A DNA stretch of 64,000 bases from Gremmenia infestans (Eukaryota; Ascomycota; Leotiomycetes; Helotiales; Hamatocanthoscyphaceae): the NCBI GenBank assembly GCA_032629725.1, contig JAFEVB010000010.1:558001-622000 (forward strand). Reading direction: 5' to 3'. The notes beneath the pieces are model-generated. The model saw only the letters and a list, made by a program, of their open reading frames with translations. It ran no database searches and had not been told where the DNA came from. The position numbers and the translations under genes are program-made. Positions within the stretch are counted from its first letter, which is position 1; each line of letters begins with the position of its first letter. Shown here in pieces: positions 10,401-18,701 of the stretch.

Positions 10401-12547
10401 TTGTTGACAGAGGAGAATGGACCTGCCGTAAGAGATGGCTGACGGCTCTGTGGTTGGGGGTGGTGTGAGCTTCCAGGCCGCATATTTGACTTAATAGTAG
10501 TTGAGTCTGCAACTGGCGGCGCTGAGACTGTTCCTTGTTGTCGGGGTCGAGTATTGTTTGTAACATAACTGGATGGATGTGTCGCAGACTGTGGTAGAGA
10601 TGGGGGACGTTGGTTACTGTGGGTTTGAGTCAAAGGAGGGCTTGTATACTGAGTTCGTGGTATTCCCATGAATGGGAGATCGGGTGCACTGAGTGATTCG
10701 AAGCCTTGGGCATGGGCTTGTGACTTGGGTCTAACTAGTTGAGAATTTGCGACTTGCGGACTTGGCTTGGTACGAGATTGAGGAGCATCACTACCAGTCC
10801 GAGGCTTCTTGGGGGGCTCAGCAGGCTTGCCTTGAACATATTCTGAAAGCCTTCTTGGGATCACAGAAGTATCCTTCAATGGCTTTTTTGATGTATGTGA
10901 TGAACGAGCTGTCGATGGCGTAGGAAGTGTTGCGAAGACGCCCAGAGGCATACCAGGAGAGCTAGCTGGAGATGACGCATTTGCAACTTGCTTCAACTTC
11001 GAAGGATTAACCTTGAACATTACCACCTTCGTGGGGCCATGCGTCTTTTTCTGCCGCGGAAGCAAATTATAAGGAGGTGTCTTGAGGTCCGTGTTTTCAT
11101 CCAACTCAGCCAGACTGGCGAACTTCTTTCGGGGGCTCAGCGGCTTCTTGTTGTGGGTGCCGAATGATCCCTTTGGGCGTCCTCTGCGCCTCTTCTCTCT
11201 AAGAATATCGCGGTTGGAGGTAGCAGTGTGAGATGATACAGGGGCTGGAATGTCTTCGTCTTCGGTGTCGGAACTTTCGCCGGTGTCGTAGTCTGAGTCT
11301 TCTGGGAAAGTCCCCTTTGGAGGGGCTGTGTCCACCTCAGCGTCTTCTGTTTCTGAGAGAACCGGGCGACTGAGAGGTCTCTTATGTGACCGTTGGGTCT
11401 TTTGTGCGACAGGAGGGCGTGAGAAGTTCGAGAAAACCGCAGGGTGTTGATTGAAAGAGCTGGCGGGAGGCTCTGCAATTACCACATCCTCAGCTTCACT
11501 ATGTACAACATAGTTCTTGTTTCCCCCTTCAGGCTTATTTCCGTCATCAACACCGTCTTCTTCGTCCAAGTCATCAAAGTCGAGATCAAAGGAATTGGTA
11601 CTGGTGCCTTCGTATCCCTCAATTCTCAAGACAACTGCCATCAACTGAAGCTCAGTTGGAAGACGTTCGCGTCCCTCATATCCAACATCGAAATTCTCCT
11701 GAACCGGTAAGTGATAAAGGAAGCGCTTGGTGAGTTGAATGTCTGCTTTGCTGATAGAGAATGTAGAACATTGTTCAAGTGAGACGCCGCGGTAGTCTTC
11801 TTCCCAAGTAGCTTCCCACTCCTCGGCCGTATTTTGAGGACTGCTCATCAGCAATGCAAGCTGCCGATGTCTAATCCGCTCGAGGATGACATCTGTTTCC
11901 TCTCTGAGTGCCAGCTCCTGCTCATATAGCTCAGCAAAAGCTTCGTTCTCTTCACCCGAGAGGTCTAGAAAGTCGCTGACGCGTTGTAAAGACATGATCC
12001 TAGTCAACTCGCGGAAGACGATGAGCTTCATGCCGTTTGAAATGCTAAGCCATTGAACATCGCTTGCTTCGTAGGTCCTAAGGAATTCTCTCGTCTCCAT
12101 TAGGCCCTCGGCGTTCTTGACATCCCTCGGAACCCATCCATCATACTCCTCTTCAACAGGCTCCCCACCATTCACCGGATATCCCTTTAGAAATGGAGCG
12201 CGTGGTGCATCTTCATCATCATCCTTAAACAAGCGATTGAAATTCCCTGGCTCCCCAACAGCCTCCCACCTGAGCCCCAAGCCTTTCTCCATCTCGTTCG
12301 CCGGGCGGTGCACCAACTGTAGCGGCTCTTCTTCACACCTGTTGCAAGAATCCGAATCTTTCGTATCGTTTTGTGGAAAGGCGTCCAAAGGAATGGTAGG
12401 GAATGCGGCAGGCGGCAGTGTTGGATCGTATGGAATGATAGGGAGAACAAAGACGGGTTTGGGTGGTAGGTATTCGTCGATCTTGTCCTCGTCGTTGTCC
12501 TCGTCGCGATATCGATGTGGGCGACGCGTTATGGATCTTAGCTCCAT
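7496..12547 (-). CDS. 1683-aa AT-hook nuclear-type protein, unrecognised
   Basis: A single uninterrupted frame starts at the ATG at 12547. Residues about 1-320 look folded. They are rich in Glu, Trp and Leu, with helices around ENEAFAELYEQELALREET and FSISKADIQLTKRFLYHL. An acidic stretch follows (FDLDFDDLDEEDG). Near residue 450 there is a clear AT-hook core, RRRGRPKGSFG, after an acidic DTEDEDIPAP stretch. The rest is Ser/Pro/Thr/Gln/Asn-rich and disordered, and it ends in a Lys-rich tail (VVKKVKTVKE, FVKKAKKQ) that could act as nuclear localisation signals. DNA or chromatin binding is inferred from the AT-hook and basic tail. I do not recognise the family. It may be a fungal orphan regulator. 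Several long antisense frames overlap it and are composition shadows. Confidence 0.8.
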   Translation of the reverse strand: MELRSITRRPHRYRDEDNDEDKIDEYLPPKPVFVLPIIPYDPTLPPAAFPTIPLDAFPQNDTKDSDSCNRCEEEPLQLVHRPANEMEKGLGLRWEAVGEPGNFNRLFKDDDEDAPRAPFLKGYPVNGGEPVEEEYDGWVPRDVKNAEGLMETREFLRTYEASDVQWLSISNGMKLIVFRELTRIMSLQRVSDFLDLSGEENEAFAELYEQELALREETDVILERIRHRQLALLMSSPQNTAEEWEATWEEDYRGVSLEQCSTFSISKADIQLTKRFLYHLPVQENFDVGYEGRERLPTELQLMAVVLRIEGYEGTSTNSFDLDFDDLDEEDGVDDGNKPEGGNKNYVVHSEAEDVVIAEPPASSFNQHPAVFSNFSRPPVAQKTQRSHKRPLSRPVLSETEDAEVDTAPPKGTFPEDSDYDTGESSDTEDEDIPAPVSSHTATSNRDILREKRRRGRPKGSFGTHNKKPLSPRKKFASLAELDENTDLKTPPYNLLPRQKKTHGPTKVVMFKVNPSKLKQVANASSPASSPGMPLGVFATLPTPSTARSSHTSKKPLKDTSVIPRRLSEYVQGKPAEPPKKPRTGSDAPQSRTKPSPQVANSQLVRPKSQAHAQGFESLSAPDLPFMGIPRTQYTSPPLTQTHSNQRPPSLPQSATHPSSYVTNNTRPRQQGTVSAPPVADSTTIKSNMRPGSSHHPQPQSRQPSLTAGPFSSVNNEFEKWSNASNSRKRTTPDVDLVEKRKAKLQQSHHQNSRHYTGSPASTASVTAAPPNRPSVHFDPATTSFPIGSKDRKPDAASHQYLHRGVIPGPTTPIPVTAAWNHVPRSRIHSTPESAATRPSLNPRQKSEPVPSMAQPVSGNLVQSTVFNHPVNIQIVNEPGRYTYYPGMNSNSPHQQQIPSSAQTHIPHDLYLSTSTCTNQFHSLAQPHLYGLSQARLQAEATIQNSDAYMRSLPGTHNSASTPPSAPVNTNHDVSQLSANVLIAALGASFEGANSEPQKHQQMPSELLSSTFASPHMQNNLDQRHFNTPQLETTTSMPPEQNLSTLPRQNYTSTSATPANSCSTINTSQDIGQSFDTPPFARRQTSWATNPLNTAIQNTTEVVDLERAVSPTNGSSNNNNRRQMFAPTIKYEKTCPSKAPLGELEHNTIQISTPTGALPIFQRSFPSSSSGPNVVGASDFGTNSPNTAQNYAITPPEPKIQAAITGTVGVSSTMPRSSSAGISTLEPQVSTYAEEEPNAEAVVTSDRAFCVTDDSTSNTPQATPNSGSFSRPQPTVSTTPVNGSSFSQKSVSEAARYSPARAHGPNTSPTALSHAHPTNSAMPSGLTQPPVKSRVSERIFSETAPTNTETASSSAQEPPKPTSAAKPRLRAALPGKAPSDTARALSSTQQHPIVTVKPNSDKAAHDTRAANPPVVPKATRAPPVAKDSKVNKPETAPQTFKASTNSAPPGDSKSVNPRLASKMTKKPPPAKNAATKPAVSQPSVEIPAKPAPAPAPKPAKERASTRNYSNIPGAAAPKRAPTKRAGPVPNKPDRKSSKSAAAQAAGYALLEEVEDLEAQKQLNAPPPVLQERSRSEARAVKEAHENGIQGQKERDVGNTGFSVVVKSGGAAKRKLEDVDEGVEEKVKRVVKKVKTVKETGGSVATGGEKWSGKRSRKEMEEKEDTEVVERMNNGRFVKKAKKQ

Positions 12548-13228
12548 TTGTTTTTAAAGTATGTCCAAAGCAAAGCAAGGCACACAACGCATATGGATTG
12601 TCAGTGCTAATCCGAGGCAGCATAATGTGATATTGCGGTTGGACTGGGCACAATGGATTGGTGAATGGCAGATGTATGCAATATTGAGACGGCGGTGAAT
12701 TATTGACTGTTCAAAACTAAGCATCGGAAGTGGGTAAAGAGGATTTCATAAGTTGCTAATAGTCTTGTACTTCACTTTTGTGACTGCGGTACGGGGACTT
12801 TTTTTGTCGGTTCACAATTGAGCAAGACTTGGCTGGGTTCATCAAAAGTGAAATCCCTTCAGACCTCGAATGAATTTCACAAGATGTAACCTCAAAGAAT
12901 GGCGGCAGAGAAAAAGCGCGCCAGTGCAAACATTCAGATCCCATCAAGAGCACGCATGTAGTTACTTGAGAGTAAGATTTACAACCACAAAAGCTACTCA
13001 CGTTGAAAGAGATTTTGAAAGTGTACTTTGTAATGCATTCATTTGCTACTAGCAAACATGCACCTACCATAAATATGAATGGAGCCATCTACGCCATTTG
13101 GGGTATTTAAAGGAAAACGCCGTAATCAGTACACCAGGTACAGTCCCCCAAACTCCATGTCCATAACCACGTTCCTTCCCACCTGATGTGACCCATGTCG
13201 TACAATATACAGCTCTCTATGCCATAGT
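12548..13228. other. Intergenic, promoter side of the 1683-aa gene
   Basis: It lies between two minus-strand genes. A 110-codon minus frame at 12756-13088 has no recognisable features and is not called. Nothing else is seen. Confidence 0.55.
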
Positions 13229-14331
13229 TCACGTGAATGGAACGAATGTAGTGCGTCCCATAAATCTTGCCTCGTCATCAGCATCATCCAGGTCCATGCC
13301 CTCATCATTTGTTTCGACTTCTTCCCTGCCTCTTTTCGCTTTCGGCTGACTGGTTCCGTTGTTGGTTCCATTCGGCACTGTTTGGGTAAAGGTGGCACCT
13401 GCAACCGACCTTCTTGCCTCCAAAAGCTGCTGGTAGTTGAAAAGAAGGTTCTTCATACTGTCGTCAAAGGCAACGCAGAAGCGCCGAGTTTGGATATATT
13501 GGATCGCAGCAATTAGGTCTAAGCGGTACATGCTCATGAGATAGGCTGCTACAACCTCAGCCGAGCGTTCATTGCCGGATTCGCAAAAAACCAGCACCTT
13601 TCCCCAGGGTGTTCGAGATTTGGTTCCCTGACGAAGGCCAGAGGGGTTATGCTTGCGATATGCTGAGATAAGGTGATTGTTGATGGTTTGGATTGCTCGA
13701 GGGAATGCCGCAATGAGCTCCTGATAGTCTGCGACGTCGATAGCGGCTGCTTCAATGCCTAATTGCCGTGCGATTTTCTCACCACTCAAAAGCCTAGCAT
13801 CCGCAGATCTTGAATCTCTAATGACCAACAACATGGTGATGCCCTGTGTTTGGATGTATGTGATATCGCGAGCTGCAGATGACGGACCCAAATGAAGGAA
13901 TGAGAGGATGGGTTGAGCCTTTCTGCGCCAGTCGTACTTCCAATCCCTTGTCGCGACTGAAACATGGTCTCCTTCAGTCACGCTTTTAAGGATAGCTCGA
14001 TCTGCCCCGTGGGCAGAGGTGTCGTCGTAGGCGGGCAGGATAAACTTCTGGTCTTCTGGAGCTTGCGGGACGTGAATATGAGGGGGCGATGGAGGCTGCA
14101 TACAAATATTAGCGCTAAATGTACTTCCCCGCGTAGGCACTATCTACTTACACGCCATGAGTATGCGCCTGAGGGGGTAGCTCCGACGAGTTCAGATGCG
14201 GTCACCATATCGTATCCAGATCGTGGGTTAGAGTGTAGGGTTGGTTCACTGGTCTTCATCTTGTACATGGTTGGCATTAAATTCTCTTGTCCCAGCAGAC
14301 TCCGGAGATGCTGTTGTTGACTTGGATCCAT
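13229..14331 (-). CDS. Dual-specificity phosphatase-like (STYX-like) protein
   Basis: There are two exons, 14152-14331 and 13229-14095, joined in phase 0 across a 56-bp intron (donor GTAAGT, acceptor TGCAG). The product is 348 aa from the ATG at 14331. The core has an ILSFLHLGPSSAARD strand-helix, typical of DSP folds. The active-site loop VFCESGNERSAEV contains the nucleophile Cys (about residue 231) and Arg in the C-X5-R spacing. The residue before Cys is Phe instead of the usual His. An acidic/basic tail (KAKRGREEVETNDEGMDLDD) suggests a nuclear or disordered C-terminus. The fold is well supported; whether it is an active phosphatase or a weakened STYX-type binder is open. An upstream TTG-initiated extension is possible but unnecessary. 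Confidence 0.85.
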
Positions 14332-14850
14332 GTGTGGCAATGAGTAGCGGTACAGTATATTGCAATCGAGTTTCGGGCGCGGAAGCGCAAGGCTGAGGAA
14401 ATATCAGGTACGAAAGGCGATTCACTGGAGTTCAGAAATGCGGTACAGTTGCACATGCACATGCGCACCGCGCTGTAGCTGGATGGCTTGATCCAATAGT
14501 TTCAAGAATCATCTGGTTTGCATTTTCTTAGAAGAGGGACACTTTAAAGAAATAACGATGAATGGAGGTCAGAAGACTAGGCAGGTACTAGCTTAGTCAG
14601 CTATTCTGGTTTCGAATATCGTTTTCTAGCACCAGACCAGGCACGTCCCTTAGTCCGTATGCAAAGGGCCACTAAGGTACAATGGAATGATTTCTTTGTT
14701 GATAGTCTAATGAAAGAGGCTCTATAGAATGGACACGCATAGTTAAACCTTTATAATGGATCGGTCGAGTAATTCCTCACTCACTGGCGATGGACAGTAT
14801 AATATCTGATATGACGATTATCACAACACCTGGTGCACTAATGCCTGCGT
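14332..14850. other. Intergenic, promoter side of the phosphatase gene
   Basis: It lies between the phosphatase start and the SPO7 stop, both on the minus strand. A short (cacatg)-like run sits near 14451-14465. No gene is seen. Confidence 0.55.
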
Positions 14851-16191
14851 CTACTTAGCACCATTACTAGAACCAGGCTTCCTCGACGGGGCAGGCTTTG
14901 GCTTCAGTGATCTCGTAGAATCCCCATCACCCTCCGTAGCTCCATAACGCTCGCTATCCAAGGAAGAAACACTTGTATAGCTGTTCTCTCTTGCCAGCGG
15001 AGAATGAACGTCTGGAGTTGCAGAGCGAGATCCAGAAGGTGAAAGCTTCTGAACTCTGGTTCCAATAGCAGCAGTACTCTTCTTTCTCCTTCGATCCGAA
15101 GCAGTACTACCAGCGCGACTGTGTCCTCCAGTAGACTCCTCTGGCTCAGCACTAGGTGTGGTACTTCGTGAAGAGTTCCTGGAATGAGAGCCAGACCGAA
15201 TGCTTCCGCTACGAGGTCTCTTCTCAACAGTCCCATGTCGATGAACAGAATGATGAGTCTTCTCAATATCAGGTGTCTTTCCACGCTTGAAACCCCGATA
15301 GCCTGTCCACCATAGCCAACCTCCCTCTTCCTTGGCAACCTTCTTGTCTCGTGCTTTGAAGATCTTCCGCAATCCTGCTCTCCGTTCATTCTCTTTCTCC
15401 CAGTATTCCGAACGAAACATATCCCAGTTCTCGCGGAAAGTTGCAGAAAAGGGTTTCGGCAATAACAAAAGCTGCACATAATCCCCCCCGTCTGCCAGAT
15501 CCTCCTCATGACCAAGATCATCGTGCTCATTTATGTTCGGCAACACGTTATTTCCTCCATTCCGTTGCCCTTTCTCCGAATCCTTTAGTAGTGTATGATC
15601 AACAAATCGATACGAGGTCCCGCTGTTGCCAGAAAACAGTCCATATGAGAACAGGAAGCCCAGCGTAGATATGATATCACTCCACCAATGCTGTTTAATG
15701 ACCACCAGTTTACAGTTAAAGCCCCTCAATCCCCTGTTCGTAGTGAAGACCCATCTCCTGGGATATCGTATCCCTCGTTCCCATTGTCCAGTAACCCAAA
15801 TCAATATTCCGGTGAATATGCCGCCCATAAAACAGACCCTCTCAACCACCTCCACTACCCAGTATACGGACCCTCCGACACCACTGCCATCTTCACGCGG
15901 TTTGAGAAACAATGCGTATCCAAAATATATGTTCCATAGCCCAAGGAGCATCAAGAAGAATGTATGCTGTCGTCGTCTAGTTCGTAGTTGGAGCCATTGT
16001 GCTCGGAGTGATGCTTCGAGGATCAAGAGGTTGAGGTAGATTTGTGGGGGGGACGAGGGGAGAGACGCTAATGGATCTGGCACTGACGGCGAAGTCTGCG
16101 ATTCTGTAGAAATGATCGGAGTGGTTGAGGAGATATTGTATCTATTCTCAGGAGGAGGGGCGCCTTTGACTAATTGGTCTAGTTTCGACAT
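14851..16191 (-). CDS. spo7: Spo7, regulatory subunit of the Nem1-Spo7 lipin phosphatase
   Basis: A single exon encodes 446 aa. Spo7 partners the phosphatase Nem1 in the nuclear/ER membrane. The complex dephosphorylates Pah1/lipin and so controls triacylglycerol synthesis and nuclear membrane growth. Visible features are a conserved helix before the membrane (PPQIYLNLLILEASLRAQWL), TM1 at about 76-96, TM2 at about 113-134, and the cytosolic block WVFTTNRGLRGFNCKLVVI. A conserved segment LPKPFSATFRENWDMFRSEY follows, then a long Ser-rich basic tail. The length is typical of filamentous fungi, which carry a longer tail than yeast. The gene is divergent from the Cld1-type acylhydrolase gene. Identification rests on the order of these blocks. 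Confidence 0.92.
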   Translation of the reverse strand: MSKLDQLVKGAPPPENRYNISSTTPIISTESQTSPSVPDPLASLPSSPPQIYLNLLILEASLRAQWLQLRTRRRQHTFFLMLLGLWNIYFGYALFLKPREDGSGVGGSVYWVVEVVERVCFMGGIFTGILIWVTGQWERGIRYPRRWVFTTNRGLRGFNCKLVVIKQHWWSDIISTLGFLFSYGLFSGNSGTSYRFVDHTLLKDSEKGQRNGGNNVLPNINEHDDLGHEEDLADGGDYVQLLLLPKPFSATFRENWDMFRSEYWEKENERRAGLRKIFKARDKKVAKEEGGWLWWTGYRGFKRGKTPDIEKTHHSVHRHGTVEKRPRSGSIRSGSHSRNSSRSTTPSAEPEESTGGHSRAGSTASDRRRKKSTAAIGTRVQKLSPSGSRSATPDVHSPLARENSYTSVSSLDSERYGATEGDGDSTRSLKPKPAPSRKPGSSNGAK

Positions 16192-16982
16192 TGCGCGCGA
16201 GGTTGAGTCTTGGCTATTTCATGGTGGATGCGCGATTCTAGACTGCTATGATACCATCTTGATGGTTGCAGCTTCAAGAACATGTATTCGTGGGTCAAGA
16301 CTGTTACTGTGAGGTTGAGAGTTGCTACTTTTGCAAAACTCGTTTGTTGTTCTACGATACTAGGTTGAAAAGCCGCGGTTATGAGTTCGGGATGGATGGG
16401 GGAGGGAAAACATTCTTTAGGAATCCTAGAGATGTGCCTTCACAACAAATTTAATATAGGTACAGCTACGCAGTGGTCATTGTTTTTGTTTTTAAATCAT
16501 TGCAGTACTCAAATTCGAGTTGATAAACCACTGGCCCTTTCTTTCGCATTCGCTTTCACAGTGCTCGGAGGAGGAACTTTTAAACTCCGCTGTCGCTGTT
16601 GCAAGAGTCGGCCATCAGGTTGAGCCGACTGACCTGTCCACGCAACATCAGCAAATCCGCGGATTTTGAGCCGTTCGGAACTGATGTATAGTAACTTTCT
16701 ATACGGAGTATAGTGTTGCCAATATTGAACTTATCTGATATTGTACCAATTACCTCTTACCGCTTCCTCGTCATCCGCCCCCTTTTTGTTTGTGTGCCAA
16801 TTGGCGATTTCTTTGAATCGCCACAACACCATCTAGGTACAACAATATCATCATCGATAATCGGGTCCGCAGGTGCCGCGCAATTAATGCCTGCCTAAGT
16901 CCGACTCCAAGACCAAACAAATTTCATTCACACATAAGACACGAGAAGCAGTCCTCCTGCTTCTCAACCTCCATCTTCCACA
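16192..16982. promoter_or_regulatory. Divergent promoter region, SPO7 / CLD1-like
   Basis: This 791-bp region separates two divergently transcribed lipid-metabolism genes. It has pyrimidine-rich stretches before each start (for example 16955-16982). I see no gene and no clear named operator. Confidence 0.5.
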
Positions 16983-18701
16983 TTGTGTCCCACTCCCAGT
17001 CTGCCGTCGCTCTTGCGATCAATCCCCATCAACGCATTCGCCAGACGAACTGTGACAACTCACTTCAAGCACTTACGGCTTTCTTGGACCAAGCCCAAAA
17101 GGCATACGTATTCCACCATGTCTGCTGAGAACTCCAATTCCTCTAATCGTGGCCAACAGCCAATGTTGGCCTCGCAAAGAGCGCAACCAGGGTTGGCACC
17201 TGTGAAGCCAGGATACTTCCCTCTGGGGTACAAAGCTGCAGTCAGTCAGTGGTGGGCGAGCATCTCACCCGCAGTTGCAGAACACAATGTCATGTCCTTC
17301 GTCCCATATCTCCAAAAACCTCCTACCCATACACAAACCGGATCTGCACCTGTATCCGCGCAACAATCAAGCATGTCCATCAATACGGACCCTGAGCGAA
17401 TGGCAAGGCCAGTCAGGACGAATTCTATAAACGATCCTTATGGCCCAAGATCGTGGCACTCGAACCTTGTACAATTGAGTGGGAAGAACAGAGCGCTGAA
17501 TGAATTCTCGGTGCAGAGAGATAACGAGGATGTGGAGGAGAACTTGGTTATGCTACATGGTTATGGAGCTGGACTTGGGTTTTTCTACAAGAACTTTGAA
17601 GGATTGAGCAGAGTAAAGGGCTGGAAGATATATGCTCTTGATATGTTGGGAATGGGAAGAAGTAGTAGACCACCTTTTAAGGTACACGCCAAGGACCAAG
17701 CGGGGAAGATCAGCGAGGCGGAGAACTGGTTCATCGATGCACTGGAGGAGTGGAGAATATTGAAGAAGATCGACACTTTCACACTGCTCGGACACAGTAT
17801 GGGAGGCTACATGGCAGTAGCATACGCATTGAAGTACCCCGGACATCTCAATAAGCTTGTTCTAGCCTCACCAGTCGGGATCCCTGAAGATCCATACGCA
17901 GTACAAGCCGCAATGCCAGAACCAGGAGACTCAACAATGGCATCTGAGTTTCTACAAGACCAAGAGGAAACAGTTCAGCAAAACGGCAATCTAAAGACCA
18001 ACGGCGACAACAACAACTTCCTGAATGCTCGCTCAAAAGCAGATGTCGGCCGAAAGCCCACCGAAGCAGCAGCACCACCCCGTCGACCCATCCCAAAATG
18101 GCTCTCTTACCTCTGGGACGCCAACATCTCCCCATTCAGTGTTATTCGCTGGACAGGACCTCTAGGTCCACGGTTCGTCTCGGGCTGGACATCCCGCCGC
18201 TTCTCACATCTACCTGAACAGGAATCCGAAGCCCTGCACGACTACGCCTACTCCTTGTTCCGCCAGAGAGGTAGCGGCGAGTATGCACTAGCATATATTC
18301 TTGCTCCCGGCGCATTCGCCCGCAGTCCACTCATCCGACGCATCCAAGGCGTTGGCCGACAAAGTCTCCCTACACCGTCACCCACCGCCACCTCTCCTTC
18401 TACTCTCACCAAAGAAACCGGCATCCCAGTCATCCTTATGTACGGCGAAAATGACTGGATGGACGTAGCAGGTGGATTCGCAGCTGAGCAAAAACTCAAG
18501 GAAGAAAAGGCTAAAGCTCTAGAAATCGCGAGTGCAGAGCAGAAGAGGAGGGAGAATGGGAGCGCAAAGGTGGTGATTATCAAGAAAGCGGGGCATCACC
18601 TTTATTTAGAAGGCTGGGAGGAGTTTAATGAGGTTATGAGGGAGGAGATGGAGGAGACGAAGAGGCATAGTAAAGCTGCTGCTGCTGCTGCTGCTGCCTA
18701 A
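16983..18701 (+). CDS. cld1: Mitochondrial alpha/beta hydrolase, Cld1/CGI-58 (ABHD4/5) type
   Basis: A single exon encodes 572 aa. Cld1-type enzymes deacylate cardiolipin in mitochondria, the first step of its remodelling; related proteins are lysophospholipid acyltransferases. The first 40 residues are basic and Ser/Thr-rich (FARRTVTTHFKHLRLSW), as in a mitochondrial presequence. The hydrolase core shows the MLHGYGAGLGFFYKNFEGLS oxyanion region, nucleophile elbow GHSMGG (Ser about 270), acid-region YGENDWMD (about 486) and the C-terminal GHHLYLEGWEEFN (His about 537). In the last motif the H-X4-D of CGI-58 reads H-X4-E. A Ser/Gly/Asn-rich insertion sits around 320-370. The protein ends in eight Ala from a GCT repeat. 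Family assignment is firm; the Cld1 versus Ict1-like substrate is less certain. Confidence 0.85.
   Translation: MCPTPSLPSLLRSIPINAFARRTVTTHFKHLRLSWTKPKRHTYSTMSAENSNSSNRGQQPMLASQRAQPGLAPVKPGYFPLGYKAAVSQWWASISPAVAEHNVMSFVPYLQKPPTHTQTGSAPVSAQQSSMSINTDPERMARPVRTNSINDPYGPRSWHSNLVQLSGKNRALNEFSVQRDNEDVEENLVMLHGYGAGLGFFYKNFEGLSRVKGWKIYALDMLGMGRSSRPPFKVHAKDQAGKISEAENWFIDALEEWRILKKIDTFTLLGHSMGGYMAVAYALKYPGHLNKLVLASPVGIPEDPYAVQAAMPEPGDSTMASEFLQDQEETVQQNGNLKTNGDNNNFLNARSKADVGRKPTEAAAPPRRPIPKWLSYLWDANISPFSVIRWTGPLGPRFVSGWTSRRFSHLPEQESEALHDYAYSLFRQRGSGEYALAYILAPGAFARSPLIRRIQGVGRQSLPTPSPTATSPSTLTKETGIPVILMYGENDWMDVAGGFAAEQKLKEEKAKALEIASAEQKRRENGSAKVVIIKKAGHHLYLEGWEEFNEVMREEMEETKRHSKAAAAAAAA
18675..18698 (+). 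repeat. GCT trinucleotide run at the end of the Cld1-like gene
   Basis: Seven GCT codons plus one GCC encode eight terminal alanines directly before the TAA. It is a likely length-variable microsatellite. Confidence 0.9.

Noticed and set aside
12756..13088. 110-codon minus-strand frame
   Set aside because: Scattered Cys/Ser composition, no motif, lies in a promoter region.
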